From Microbacterium sp. LWS13-1.2 (GTDB lineage: Bacteria; Actinomycetota; Actinomycetes; Actinomycetales; Microbacteriaceae), in contig NZ_CP151632.1 in the NCBI RefSeq assembly GCF_040144835.1, positions 3,782,001 to 3,846,000 of the forward strand: a DNA stretch of 64,000 bases. The letters run 5' to 3'. The translations under genes were made by a program, and so were the position numbers. Below are positions 25,644 to 34,282 of this stretch, in pieces. Below the pieces are notes generated by a model. The model saw nothing but the letters and a program-made list of their open reading frames with translations. It was not told where the DNA came from and searched no databases. Each line of letters starts with the position of its first letter. The first letter of the stretch is position 1.

Positions 25644-25682
25644 GACGTCCTCCGGGCCATCGTCGGCTCAGACCAGGACGTC
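25644..25682. terminator. inverted repeat between convergent genes
   Basis: GACGTCCT (25644-25651) and AGGACGTC (25675-25682) are exact complements and straddle the 27-base gap between the Ddn-GNAT gene and the ligase gene. The right arm is inside the ligase coding end. Confidence 0.4.
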
Positions 25683-26714
25683 GGCCAGATCGTAGGCGGC
25701 GATGACCTCGAGCTGCTCGTAGGTGCAGGAGCGAGGGTCGCGGTCGGGGCGCCAGCGCTCGAACTGCACCGTGTGGCGGAAGCGCCACCCCTCGAGCTGG
25801 TCGTAGCGCACTTCGAGCACGCGCTCGGGGCGCAGTCGCACGAACGACGAGTCGGCGCGGCCGGCCTGGAAGCGCGACTTCTCACCCTCGCCGCGCAGTG
25901 CCTCGCCGTCGGCATCGCGCTCGACCAGCGGAGCCAGTTCGTCGATGAGCTCGAGGCGGCGCGCGTTGCTCCAGGCGGCGACGCCGCCGACGGGATAGAG
26001 CGTGCCGTCTTCGCCGTAGAGGCCGACCAGGAGTGAACCGACGCCCTCTCCGGACTTGTGGATCCGGTAGCCGAGGGCGACGACGTCGGCCGTGCGCGCG
26101 TGCTTGATCTTGAACATCGTGCGCTTGCCCGGTGCGTACGGCTGGTCGAGGGGCTTGGCGACGACGCCGTCGAGCCCTGCCCCCTCGAACTCGGCGAGCC
26201 AGCGCCGCGCGAGGTCGGGGTCGTCGGTCGTGCGTGTGATGTGGACCGGATCGGGCACATCGCGCAGCAACTCTACGAGGGTCTCGCGTCGGGTCGCGAA
26301 CGGCTCGCTCTGCAGATCGCGGTCGCCGACGGCGAGCAGGTCGAACGCGATGAACATCGCCGGCGTCTGCTCGGCGAGCATGTTGACGCGGGATGCCGCC
26401 GGGTGGATGCGCTGCGACAGCGACTCCCAGTCGAGCCGGCGCCGACCGTCGCGGTCGACCGGCACGACGATCTCGCCGTCCAGCAGACACGGCTCGGGAA
26501 GAACCCGGGCGAACGCCTCGACGAGCTCGGGGAAGTACCGCGTCAGCGGCTTCGCCCCGCGCGAGCCGATCTCGACGTTCTCCCCGTCCCATGAGATCAG
26601 GGCGCGGAATCCGTCCCACTTGGGCTCGTAACTCAGGCCGCCCGGCACCTTCGCCGCATCGGGGACGTCGGGCACGGACTTCGCGAGCATCGGCGCGGGG
26701 ATCTCGTACGGCAT
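25668..26714 (-). CDS. ATP-dependent DNA ligase (LigC/LigD ligase type)
   Basis: This 348-residue ligase has nucleotidyltransferase motif I EPKWDGFRA with the adenylated Lys32, motif III FIAFDLLAV, motif IV EGAGLDGVVAK and motif V MFKIKHARTADVV. An OB-fold domain follows (about 215-348). The size matches the single-polypeptide LigC-type ligases that act in NHEJ or base-excision repair. GGCAGG nine bases upstream supports the ATG at 26714. The gene converges on the LigD-polymerase operon. Confidence 0.93.
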   Translation of the reverse strand: MPYEIPAPMLAKSVPDVPDAAKVPGGLSYEPKWDGFRALISWDGENVEIGSRGAKPLTRYFPELVEAFARVLPEPCLLDGEIVVPVDRDGRRRLDWESLSQRIHPAASRVNMLAEQTPAMFIAFDLLAVGDRDLQSEPFATRRETLVELLRDVPDPVHITRTTDDPDLARRWLAEFEGAGLDGVVAKPLDQPYAPGKRTMFKIKHARTADVVALGYRIHKSGEGVGSLLVGLYGEDGTLYPVGGVAAWSNARRLELIDELAPLVERDADGEALRGEGEKSRFQAGRADSSFVRLRPERVLEVRYDQLEGWRFRHTVQFERWRPDRDPRSCTYEQLEVIAAYDLADVLV

Positions 26715-26794
26715 GCGCACCATCCTGCCGTGGTCCGCCGACACCCGACAGTGCACGAGGGAGGACGGATGCCGCAGCGCGGCGCCTGCCCGGA

Positions 26795-29728
26795 TCAGAT
26801 GGCAGCGGAGGTCGACGTCGACGCCGAAGCCGCGTACAGGGCGGCGGCCTCGGCGCGGTTCGCCGCGCCGATCTTCGCGAGGATCGCGGAGACGTGCACG
26901 GACGCCGTCTTGGGGCTGATGAACAGCCGCTGGCCGATCTGCGGATTGGTGAGGCCCTCGGCGATGAGCTCGAGCACCTGAAGCTCACGCGGTGTGAGGG
27001 ACGCGACGATCCCCTCGCCCGCGTCGGCGGCGGTCGTGCCGGGGATCAGCCGGGCCTGCGTCGCGAGCTCGGTCGCCCAGCGCGCCGCGCGCGCGACACC
27101 CAGCGGAGGCGCCTCGGCCGTGATCGCGGCCAGCAGGTCCGCGGCGTCGTCGCGCTCACCGGCGTCGATCAACGCCCAGGCCAGGCGGCAGCGCGCCGTC
27201 TGCAGGTGCCACGTCGGCATGCCGCCGGGGGTCAGCTCGTCCACGATGGCGCGCCACGCCGTCACGCGATCGTCGGCCGGGGCGCCGTCGCCGTCCGCGA
27301 GCACGGCGCGGACGAATCTCGACACGCGCCCCGCGAGCTCGTTGTCGGGCCAGCCGTCGAGGGCTCGTTCGATGCGCGCCCGAACTCCGGGGTCGCCTGG
27401 GCGGCCGGGGGAGTGCGTCAGCAGCGCCGCCGTCAGCACGGCATAGCGGCGCACAGTGCTGCGGCTGCCCTCCGGATCCTCGGCGGCGGCCAGCACGGCC
27501 GTGGCGGCATCCGTCCCCTGCCGGGCGTGAAGGGTCAGCGCCGCGTCTGCCCGCTCGACCGCCCACCAGACCGCCTTGTCGGGGGACAGGCGCTGCGACT
27601 CCTCGATGCGGCCGCGCTCGGTCGCGAGCAGGTCGTCGCGTTCGCGCGGGCGGTCGTCCCACACCAGGTGAGAGGAGAGCAAGCGCAGCGTGGAGGCCGC
27701 ATCGGCCCGGCTCATCAGCCGTCGCGCGCGTCGCGCGTAATGGAGCGCAGTCTCGGGTTCTCCGGTGGCGAAGAGGGCGAACGCGACCGATTGGGCGATC
27801 GCCGCTCCCGAGCCCCGCTCGATGCCGGCGCGGACGACCTCTTCGTAGTGCTGTGTTCCGACGACGACGGCCTCGTGGAGGCGCCCGGCTGTCACCAGCA
27901 TGTGGGTGAGCGCGCTGCCCACGTAGGCGCGCATCGGCGGGTCCAGCCGCAGAGCGACGGCCCGCTCCAGCGGCGCCAGTGCCGCCGAATCCTGGTCCTC
28001 GTCGCCGGCGAGCCGCCACGCCTCCACGGTCAGCGCGACCGCCAGGGCGGGATCGTCGCCCGTCTCCTCCGCGAGGGCGATGGCGCGCGCGGCGTGCTCT
28101 GCGGCGTCCGTGCCGTGCTCGTCGATCGCCATGTTGGTGAGCACGCGCGACAGCAGCACCCGGGCGCGGCGGTCGTCGACGCCCTCCAGCAGCCCGACGG
28201 CCTCGTCGAGGTCGGCGGGGCGGCCGGTGTGCTCGAGGTTGAAGGTCTGGACGTACCGCTGCCGCAGCAGCGCCGCGCGCATGAGCGGATCGTCGGGGCA
28301 GACCGCGAGGCCCTCGTTGGCGGACCGCAGGGAGCGCTCGGAATCGCCGAGGTCGTGCCACGCCTGCGCGGCGTCGAGGTGCAATGCGGGCAGGGTCGTG
28401 CCGGCGCGTGTCTCGGCATCCGGCACTTGACCCCAGAGCTCCGCGAGGCGCTCGGTCAGCTTCGCCGATGTGGCGGGCGAGAACCGCGACCGCGATTGGC
28501 GGAGCGCGGCCACCGTCGCGTCGAACGCGGCCGGAAGGTCGCGGGCGGCGAGCCAGTGCTCGGCGACGGCGGACGCGTCGTCGGGCGAGTCACCGCGATG
28601 GTCGCTCAGATGCTCGGCGTAGCGGCGGTGCACGCGCACGCGCTCGCTCGGCAGCATCTCGGCCTCGACCGCCTCGCGCGTCAGGGCGTGACGGAACGCG
28701 TAGCCGGCGCCGTCGGCGGTGATGACGCGGGTGTCGATCGCCTCGCGCACTGCGGCATCGAGCGCGCGCTCGTCGAGCGCCGTCACCGCCGAGAGCACGT
28801 CGTCGTCGACGTGAACGCCGCCTGCGGCCATCGTGCGCACCACCTGCTGCGCGTCGTCGCCGAGGCGGGCGTATCGGGCGAGGACGAGTTCCCGGAGCGT
28901 GTCGGGGAGGGCGCGGTCGCCGAGGTCGACCAGCTCTTCGACGAGGAACGGGATGCCGCCGCTGCGCTCCGCGAGGGCTTCCACGACGCGCGGATCCAGG
29001 CCGCCTGCCAGCTGGGCGACCTGCTCGGCCACCTCGTCCGGCGTGAGCGGAGCGACCTCGACGCGCACGACGGAGCGGGTGCGGTCGAGCTCGGCGAGCA
29101 CCGGGCGCAGCGGGTGGAAGCGGTCGATGTCGTCGGAGCGATACGTCGCGACGATGGTGAGGCGCCGGCCGCGGAGCGTGCTGGCCAGGGTCTTCAGCAG
29201 CGCCATGGTCGCGGCATCCGCCCATTGCAGGTCTTCGAGCACCACGACGACATGCCGGCGCCGCGAGAGCTGCTCGAGGAGCACCTCGATCGCCTCGGCG
29301 AACTCGCCCGCGGGCTCGTCGGATTCGGCGGGCTCGTCGGCGATGCCGGGAACGAGCGCGGCGAGGCTCGCGATCGCCGCTGCGGACCCGGCTGCGTCGC
29401 GCAGGGCGTCCGTGCCGACGGCGGCGTGCAGGTCGCGCAGCACGCGACGGATGGGGCCGAACGGGGCGCCGATCGGCCCGAGGTCGACGCACTGGCCGAA
29501 GGCGACGACGGGGGCTTCATCCGGTGCCGTCCGCGCCCCCAGCGGATCCGCCGTGACGAGGGCGAGGAACTCCTGGACCAGCCGCGTCTTGCCGACCCCC
29601 GCCTCGCCGCGCACCACGACGGTGCGCGGAGTGCCGCCGACGCCCGCGTCGAACGCCTCGAGCAGCGCGGCCAGCTCGGTCTGCCGGCCGACCATGCGCG
29701 GGCTCGAGTGGAGTGCGGGCATGCTCAT
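26795..29728 (-). CDS. large LuxR-type ATPase regulator (LAL/MalT-like)
   Basis: This 977-residue regulator starts with an AAA/STAND-type ATPase: MVGRQTELAALLEAF, Walker A GEAGVGKTRL (about 40-50) and Walker B VVVLEDLQWADAA (about 170). About 500 residues of helical TPR-like repeats follow, and a LuxR helix-turn-helix ends it (LTPRELQVLELIAEGLTNPQIGQRLFIS, about 905-965). Such proteins integrate an unknown ligand with ATP binding to activate transcription. A 62-residue protein gene lies 36 bases upstream on the same strand, so the two form an operon. Confidence 0.9.
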   Translation of the reverse strand: MSMPALHSSPRMVGRQTELAALLEAFDAGVGGTPRTVVVRGEAGVGKTRLVQEFLALVTADPLGARTAPDEAPVVAFGQCVDLGPIGAPFGPIRRVLRDLHAAVGTDALRDAAGSAAAIASLAALVPGIADEPAESDEPAGEFAEAIEVLLEQLSRRRHVVVVLEDLQWADAATMALLKTLASTLRGRRLTIVATYRSDDIDRFHPLRPVLAELDRTRSVVRVEVAPLTPDEVAEQVAQLAGGLDPRVVEALAERSGGIPFLVEELVDLGDRALPDTLRELVLARYARLGDDAQQVVRTMAAGGVHVDDDVLSAVTALDERALDAAVREAIDTRVITADGAGYAFRHALTREAVEAEMLPSERVRVHRRYAEHLSDHRGDSPDDASAVAEHWLAARDLPAAFDATVAALRQSRSRFSPATSAKLTERLAELWGQVPDAETRAGTTLPALHLDAAQAWHDLGDSERSLRSANEGLAVCPDDPLMRAALLRQRYVQTFNLEHTGRPADLDEAVGLLEGVDDRRARVLLSRVLTNMAIDEHGTDAAEHAARAIALAEETGDDPALAVALTVEAWRLAGDEDQDSAALAPLERAVALRLDPPMRAYVGSALTHMLVTAGRLHEAVVVGTQHYEEVVRAGIERGSGAAIAQSVAFALFATGEPETALHYARRARRLMSRADAASTLRLLSSHLVWDDRPRERDDLLATERGRIEESQRLSPDKAVWWAVERADAALTLHARQGTDAATAVLAAAEDPEGSRSTVRRYAVLTAALLTHSPGRPGDPGVRARIERALDGWPDNELAGRVSRFVRAVLADGDGAPADDRVTAWRAIVDELTPGGMPTWHLQTARCRLAWALIDAGERDDAADLLAAITAEAPPLGVARAARWATELATQARLIPGTTAADAGEGIVASLTPRELQVLELIAEGLTNPQIGQRLFISPKTASVHVSAILAKIGAANRAEAAALYAASASTSTSAAI

Positions 29729-29764
29729 ATGGTGGCACCTCCCATGCGTGGGCGGGGGGTGCGG

Positions 29765-29953
29765 CTACGCGACGGCCGCGGTGCGCGGGTCGCGGTGGGT
29801 CGCGGTGCGGAACCACGCCGCGAGCGTGCGCCCGTGGGGGCGCTCGACCGCGCGGCCCTGCTCGCGGTGGGCGACCATCAGCTCGTTCTCGCGAACGAGG
29901 TCTGCCGCGCGGTGCTGGTCGAGGATGTAGCCGGTGAAGGTGGTGTCGTTCAT
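29765..29953 (-). CDS. small conserved-looking protein preceding the LAL regulator
   Basis: This 62-residue protein (MNDTTFTGYILDQHRAADLV at the start) has GGAGAG seven bases before its ATG and normal codon bias. It is hydrophilic and arginine- and histidine-rich, with no signal or membrane helix. It shares a transcript with the LuxR-type regulator behind it. No function is known to me; a regulatory partner is only a guess. Confidence 0.6.
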   Translation of the reverse strand: MNDTTFTGYILDQHRAADLVRENELMVAHREQGRAVERPHGRTLAAWFRTATHRDPRTAAVA

Positions 29954-30155
29954 GAGTCTCTCCTGTCTGCGGCGGAACGTCGGAGGGTTCCGGTTGTGCT
30001 GACAGGTACGACTGTCCTCGCTAAGGCGGGTCCGCCCCATCGGGCGATCGCCTTGTCTTGACGCTGGGGTGCCTTAGACGGACGGCCCCGCGGCCTAAGA
30101 CGGCGCGCACGAGACCGTTGCCGCCGACGAGGCCTCAGCCGCGCCAGGCGGGGCC

Positions 30156-31310
30156 TCAGCCCGCGACCGGCCGTTTCGGCCGCGCCCAGCGTGCGGGGAG
30201 GTCGGGGCCATCCCAGACCTGGATGACGCCCCAGGCCGCGGCGGTGATGGGCACCGCGAGCACGGCGCCGACGATGCCGCCGAGGACCGTGCCCACGGTC
30301 AGGGCGACCAGGATGACGAACGCGTGCAGCTTCATCGACCGGCCCATGAGCACGGGCTGCAGGAAGTTGCCCTCGAGCTGGTTGACGAGAACGACCACCC
30401 CGACGACCAGGAGGGCGTTGATCGGCCCGTTCGCAACGAGTGCGACGAGCGCGGCCACGATGCCGGCCACTGTCGCGCCCACGATCGGGATGAAGGCGAG
30501 CAGGAAGACGAGCACCGAGAGCGGGAGCGCCAGCGGAACCTGAAGGATGAGCAGACCGATCAGGATGCCGATGGCATCGACGGCGGCGACGGTGGCCGTG
30601 CCGCGCACGTACGAGCCCAGCACCGTCGTAGTCTTGTCGCCGATGCGGCGCGCGCGCAGGTAGTTCGCCCCGCGGAACGGCCGCAGCATGAACTCCCACA
30701 TCTGCGGACCGTCCTTGAGGAAGAAGAACAGGATGGTCACCATGAGCACGAGCCCGGTCACGAAGTTCGCGACCGCCCCGACACCGGCGAGCGCGCCGGA
30801 GCCGAACTGCGCGCTCGTGACGAAGTCGGTGAGCGTCCTCACCCACTCATCGAGCTGATCAGGCTGCACGAAGTCGAACGGCAGCGTCTGCATCCAGGCG
30901 AGCAGACGCTGGAAGCCGTCTTCGGCCTGCGCGTACAGGTCGTCCCACTGGTCGCGCACCGCCCACACGATGAGCCAGCTCAGGAGGCCAAGGATCACCA
31001 CGATGGCGAGCAGCGTGATCAGCGTCGCGAGGATCGATGGGATGCCGCGCCGCCGCATCCAGCTCATCACCGGGTTGAATGCGCACGCGAGGATCAGCGC
31101 GATCACGAGCGGGATCGTGACGAGGGTGAGCTGCTGGATCGCGAAGATGATGCCCGCAGCCACCGTGACGACGACGATGATCTGGATCGAGCGGATGCCG
31201 AGCTTGCCGAAGCCGTCGGCCCACAGGCTCCACGGTGCACGGGTGGCGCGCGGCTCCACATCGTGCGACTCGACGACGACGCGCTGCGGGTCGTTCCGGA
31301 ACAGTCCCAT
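30156..31310 (-). CDS. AI-2E family transporter
   Basis: This 384-residue membrane protein has the AI-2E/YdiK (PF01594) layout. Paired helices at about 42-85 (IQIIVVVTVAAGIIFAIQQL) are followed by a soluble stretch (about 130-190) and a helix bundle with LFFFLKDGPQMWEF. The conserved block PLALPLSVLVFLLAFIPIVG and the late motif NQLEGNFLQPVLMGRSMKLH follow. Members export small molecules or ions; the AI-2 name is historical and the substrate here is open. TACCCT lies six bases before the ATG, so the start is probably leaderless. Confidence 0.9.
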   Translation of the reverse strand: MGLFRNDPQRVVVESHDVEPRATRAPWSLWADGFGKLGIRSIQIIVVVTVAAGIIFAIQQLTLVTIPLVIALILACAFNPVMSWMRRRGIPSILATLITLLAIVVILGLLSWLIVWAVRDQWDDLYAQAEDGFQRLLAWMQTLPFDFVQPDQLDEWVRTLTDFVTSAQFGSGALAGVGAVANFVTGLVLMVTILFFFLKDGPQMWEFMLRPFRGANYLRARRIGDKTTTVLGSYVRGTATVAAVDAIGILIGLLILQVPLALPLSVLVFLLAFIPIVGATVAGIVAALVALVANGPINALLVVGVVVLVNQLEGNFLQPVLMGRSMKLHAFVILVALTVGTVLGGIVGAVLAVPITAAAWGVIQVWDGPDLPARWARPKRPVAG

Positions 31311-31316
31311 GAGCCG

Positions 31317-31322
31317 AGGGTA
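31317..31322 (-). promoter_or_regulatory. -10 box, leaderless promoter of the AI-2E family gene
   Basis: On the minus strand TACCCT is followed by six bases and the ATG at 31310. Confidence 0.5.
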
Positions 31323-31372
31323 TTGGTCCCCGGCATCCGGGGCGTGCGGGTTGCGCGCGTGGCGCGCGCCGA

Positions 31373-32605
31373 CTAGGCGAACGCGCTCATGCCGGTGATG
31401 TCGCGGCCGATGAGCAATGCCTGCACGCTCTCGGTGCCCTCGTACGTGTGGATCGCCTCGATGTCGGCCATGTGCTGCATGACGCCGTTCTCGAGCAGGA
31501 TGCCGTTGCCGCCGAGCATGTCGCGCGCCGTCGACGCGATCCGTCGTGCGGCGCGGGTGTTGTGGTACTTCGCCAGCGACGCCTGCGTAGGACGCAGTTC
31601 GCCGCGCTCCTCGATGTCGGCCATCCAGCGGCAGTAGAGCTGCATCGCCGTGAGCTCCTCGAGCATGTTCGCGAGGCGCTCCTGCACCATCTGGAACTTG
31701 GCGAGGGGCTTGCCGAACTGGATGCGCTGCTGCGAGTAGGCGAGCGCGGCCTCGTAGCAGGCGGTGGCGTGACCGAGCGCCGACCACGCGACACCCGACC
31801 GCGTCGAGTAGAGGACGGTCGAGGCATCCTTGAAGCTCTTCGTTCCCGGAAGGACGGCATCGGACGGCACGCGTACACCGTCGAGCACGATGTGCGCCTG
31901 ATGGATGCCGCGCAGCGACGCCTTGCCCTGGATCACCGTGCCGACATAGCCCGGCGTCTGCTGCTCGACGAGGAAGCAGCGCACCGCGCCGTGGAACTCG
32001 TCGCCGGGGGAGTCGACGCGCGCCCACACGAACGTGATGCCGCCGGAGGCGCCGTTGCCGATCCACTTCTTGGCGCCGTCGAGCACCCAGTCGTCGCCGG
32101 CGCGCCGGGCTGCGGTCTCGAGCGACACCGAGTCCGATCCGTGGTCGGGCTCGGTGAGGGCGAAGGATGCCGGGACCTCGCCGCGGGCGACGGGCACCAG
32201 CCAGCGCTCCTGCTGCGCGTCGCTGCCGAACAGTGCGAGGGTGCGCAGGGCGAGGCCGCCCTGGACGGCGAGCACGGTGCCCAGCGACCCGTCGCCGCGG
32301 GAGATCTCCATGTTCACCAGGCCCGCCGCCAGGGGCGACAGGCGCGTGAGCGACGGGTGCACGATGCCGTCATTGAACAGGTCGAGCTCGCCGGCGCGCA
32401 TAGCGATGTCGAGGGGATACTCGGCGGTGTTCCACGCGTCGAGCATGCGCGTGCCCACCTCGTCGATGTACGCCTCGGCGCGCTCCCAGGCCTCACGGTC
32501 GGCGGCGGGGATGTCGGCGAACACCGCGTAGTAGTCGGTGCCGCGGCGGGCGGTGACGTCGTAGCCTTCGACGCTCTGACCGGGGCGGGGCTGGAAGTCG
32601 GTCAC
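31373..32605 (-). CDS. acyl-CoA dehydrogenase, glutaryl-CoA dehydrogenase-like
   Basis: This 410-residue flavoenzyme shows the acyl-CoA dehydrogenase signatures FALTEPDHGSDS, KKWIGNGASGGITFVWAR and R-x-GVAWSALGHATACYEAALAY. The end is close to glutaryl-CoA dehydrogenase, where the catalytic Glu lies in IHTYEGTESVQALLIGRDITG. I place the start at the GTG at 32605 behind a CAGGAG site; the ATG at 32713 would add 36 residues with no family match. It would desaturate a short or branched acyl-CoA. It belongs to a partly decayed catabolic cluster with the SDR and TetR genes on the other strand. Confidence 0.85.
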   Translation of the reverse strand: MTDFQPRPGQSVEGYDVTARRGTDYYAVFADIPAADREAWERAEAYIDEVGTRMLDAWNTAEYPLDIAMRAGELDLFNDGIVHPSLTRLSPLAAGLVNMEISRGDGSLGTVLAVQGGLALRTLALFGSDAQQERWLVPVARGEVPASFALTEPDHGSDSVSLETAARRAGDDWVLDGAKKWIGNGASGGITFVWARVDSPGDEFHGAVRCFLVEQQTPGYVGTVIQGKASLRGIHQAHIVLDGVRVPSDAVLPGTKSFKDASTVLYSTRSGVAWSALGHATACYEAALAYSQQRIQFGKPLAKFQMVQERLANMLEELTAMQLYCRWMADIEERGELRPTQASLAKYHNTRAARRIASTARDMLGGNGILLENGVMQHMADIEAIHTYEGTESVQALLIGRDITGMSAFA

Positions 32606-32668
32606 GATCGGGCTCCTGACGCGTGCGGACGGGTGGTGAGGCATCCGGTTCGGGTGGAACTGAATCCC

Positions 32669-32696
32669 ACCGACCATAGTACTCAGTGTCACCCGT
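32669..32696 (-). promoter_or_regulatory. possible promoter/operator of the acyl-CoA dehydrogenase gene
   Basis: The minus strand carries TACTAT (32681-32676) as a possible -10, inside a palindromic patch centred on AGTACT. The patch is much more AT-rich than its surroundings. It is a reasonable TetR-type operator for the regulator at 33601. Confidence 0.35.
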
Positions 32697-32720
32697 TCCG
32701 TCTCGGTCGCCACGAGGGGC

Positions 32721-32752
32721 CGGTCGTTGAGCGAGCTTGCGAGTCGAAACGC
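32721..32752. repeat. half copy of the intergenic inverted-repeat element
   Basis: CGGTCGTTGAGCGAGC followed by a GAGTCGAAACGC end matches, on the opposite strand, the left arm of the element at 6554-6585. It sits between the divergent acyl-CoA dehydrogenase and SDR genes. Confidence 0.7.
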
Positions 32753-32764
32753 AGAGACGTCTGC

Positions 32765-32790
32765 TAACGTGAGAAAACCGACCAGCCGGT
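32765..32790 (+). promoter_or_regulatory. promoter and possible TetR operator upstream of the SDR gene
   Basis: TAACGT (32765-32770) is a possible -10. ACCGACCAGCCGGT (32777-32790) is an imperfect inverted repeat placed at the expected transcription start, where a TetR-type repressor could bind. Confidence 0.4.
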
Positions 32791-32808
32791 ATGTCGCAAG
32801 GAGGCGCC

Positions 32809-33564
32809 ATGACCCCTATCGACCACACCCGTCGCTTCGAGGACACGGTGTCGCTCGTGACAGGCTCCAGCCGCGGCATCGGCTTCGCGATCGCCCGGCG
32901 CATCGTCGACGAGGGCGGGGCCGTCGTACTCACGGGTCGCAAGCAGGACGCGCTCGACGCTGCGATCGCGGAGCTCGGCGACGCCGCCTCGGCGGTCGCC
33001 GGTCGGGCCGACGACGCCGATCATTGCGCCGCCGTGTTCGCGCACATCACGGAGCGCCACGGAAGTCTCGACCACCTCGTCAACAACACCGGCATCAACC
33101 CGGTGTACGGCCCGATCGTCGACATCGACGCCGAGGCCGCGCGCAAGATCCTCGAGGTCAACGTGGTCGCCACCCTCGACTGGACGCGCGCCGCTCTCGC
33201 CGCAGGGCTCTCCCGCTCCGTCGTCAACATCGCCTCGGTCGCCGGTCTCGGCGCCAGCCCCGGCATCGCGTTCTACGGCATCTCGAAGGCAGCGCTCATC
33301 AACCTCACCGCGCAGCTCGCGTACGAGCTGGCGCCCGGCATCCGCGTGAACGCCGTCGCTCCGGCCGTGATCAAGACGGCCTTCGCCCGGGCCCTGTACG
33401 AAGGGCACGAGGCCGAGGCAGCCGCCGCCTATCCTCTGGCGAGGCTCGGCGAGCCGGCCGACGTCGCCGGCCCGGTCGCGTTCCTCCTCTCGGACGACGC
33501 CGCGTGGATCACCGGCCAGACGGTCGCGATCGACGGCGGTGCCGGCATCCGTCCCCTCACGTGA
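32809..33564 (+). CDS. SDR family oxidoreductase (FabG-like)
   Basis: This 251-residue short-chain dehydrogenase has the NAD(P)-binding TGSSRGIG, the NNTGINP motif, catalytic Ser in NIASVAG, the YGISK Tyr-Lys pair and the end motif GQTVAIDGGAGI. AAGGAGG four bases ahead supports the ATG at 32809 rather than the ATG at 32791. It likely oxidises a hydroxyacyl-CoA or alcohol within the acyl-CoA pathway of its neighbours. The TetR gene follows 36 bases later on the same strand. Confidence 0.9.
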   Translation: MTPIDHTRRFEDTVSLVTGSSRGIGFAIARRIVDEGGAVVLTGRKQDALDAAIAELGDAASAVAGRADDADHCAAVFAHITERHGSLDHLVNNTGINPVYGPIVDIDAEAARKILEVNVVATLDWTRAALAAGLSRSVVNIASVAGLGASPGIAFYGISKAALINLTAQLAYELAPGIRVNAVAPAVIKTAFARALYEGHEAEAAAAYPLARLGEPADVAGPVAFLLSDDAAWITGQTVAIDGGAGIRPLT

Positions 33565-33600
33565 CGGGAAGCGCGACCGGTTCGGGTGAAGGATGAAGGC

Positions 33601-34191
33601 ATGAAGGATTCTCACGTCGCCGACGACGTCACCCGCGCCGCCGTCGAGCTGTTCGCCCGCCAGGGGTACGCCAACACGAGCGTGCAGCAGATCGTCGAGG
33701 CCGCCGGCGTCACCAAGGGCGCGATGTACCATTACTTCGAGTCCAAGGACGACCTGCTCTTCGGCATCTACGAGCGCCTGCTGACGCTGCAGAAGGCGCA
33801 CCTGGATCAGATCATCGCCCGCGGCGGCACCGTCGACGACGTGCTGCGCGCGGTCTGCGTCGACGTGCTCGAGACCTCGATCGACTCCATGGAGGAGGGG
33901 GCGGTGTTCTTCCGCAGCCTCAACATGCTGTCCGCGCCCCGCCAGCAGGAGGTCACCCGCCGCCGGCGCGCCTATCACGACGAGTTCACCGAGCTCATCT
34001 CGCGCGGGCAGTCCGAGGGCCTGTACCGCACCGACATCCCGCTCGCGATGCTCGTCGCCCACTTCTTCAGCGACGTGCACTACCTCTCGCACTGGTACTC
34101 GCCCGAGGGCCCCGAAGACAAGACCCTCGTCGCCGAGCAGCTGACCGACCTGTTCCTGACCAGTCTGAGGAGAACGGATGCCGCAACCTGA
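33601..34191 (+). CDS. TetR-family regulator, KstR2/FadR-like
   Basis: This 196-residue repressor begins MKDSHVADDVTRAAVELFAR with the TetR helix-turn-helix VQQIVEAAGVTKGAMYHYFESKDDLL (about 28-55). An all-helical ligand domain follows (TetR_C_33-like, with YHDEFTELISRGQSEGLY and LSHWYSPEGPED). Relatives sense acyl-CoA esters. GAAGG precedes the ATG at 33601. The neighbours (acyl-CoA dehydrogenase, SDR, ligase and thiolase remnants) suggest it controls a fatty-acid or sterol-side-chain type pathway. Confidence 0.88.
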   Translation: MKDSHVADDVTRAAVELFARQGYANTSVQQIVEAAGVTKGAMYHYFESKDDLLFGIYERLLTLQKAHLDQIIARGGTVDDVLRAVCVDVLETSIDSMEEGAVFFRSLNMLSAPRQQEVTRRRRAYHDEFTELISRGQSEGLYRTDIPLAMLVAHFFSDVHYLSHWYSPEGPEDKTLVAEQLTDLFLTSLRRTDAAT

Positions 34192-34211
34192 CCTGAGCGT
34201 CGATGCTCGTC

Positions 34212-34243
34212 TCGGTCGCTGGCGCTCCCTCGCTCAACGACCT
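34212..34243. repeat. half copy of the intergenic inverted-repeat element
   Basis: A stretch ending CGCTCAACGACCTG resembles the left arm of the repeats at 3.3 and 3.5 kb (TCGCT..GCGCCCC..GCTCAACGACC). It lies between the TetR gene and the converging AMP-ligase remnant. Confidence 0.55.
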
Positions 34244-34282
34244 GGGTGCAGAGGTCTCGCGGATCCGGCGAGGGGCGGAACG

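Noticed and set aside
26393..30061. 1222-residue plus-strand open frame
   Set aside because: Antisense shadow of the LuxR-type regulator, which has intact ATPase and HTH motifs on the minus strand.
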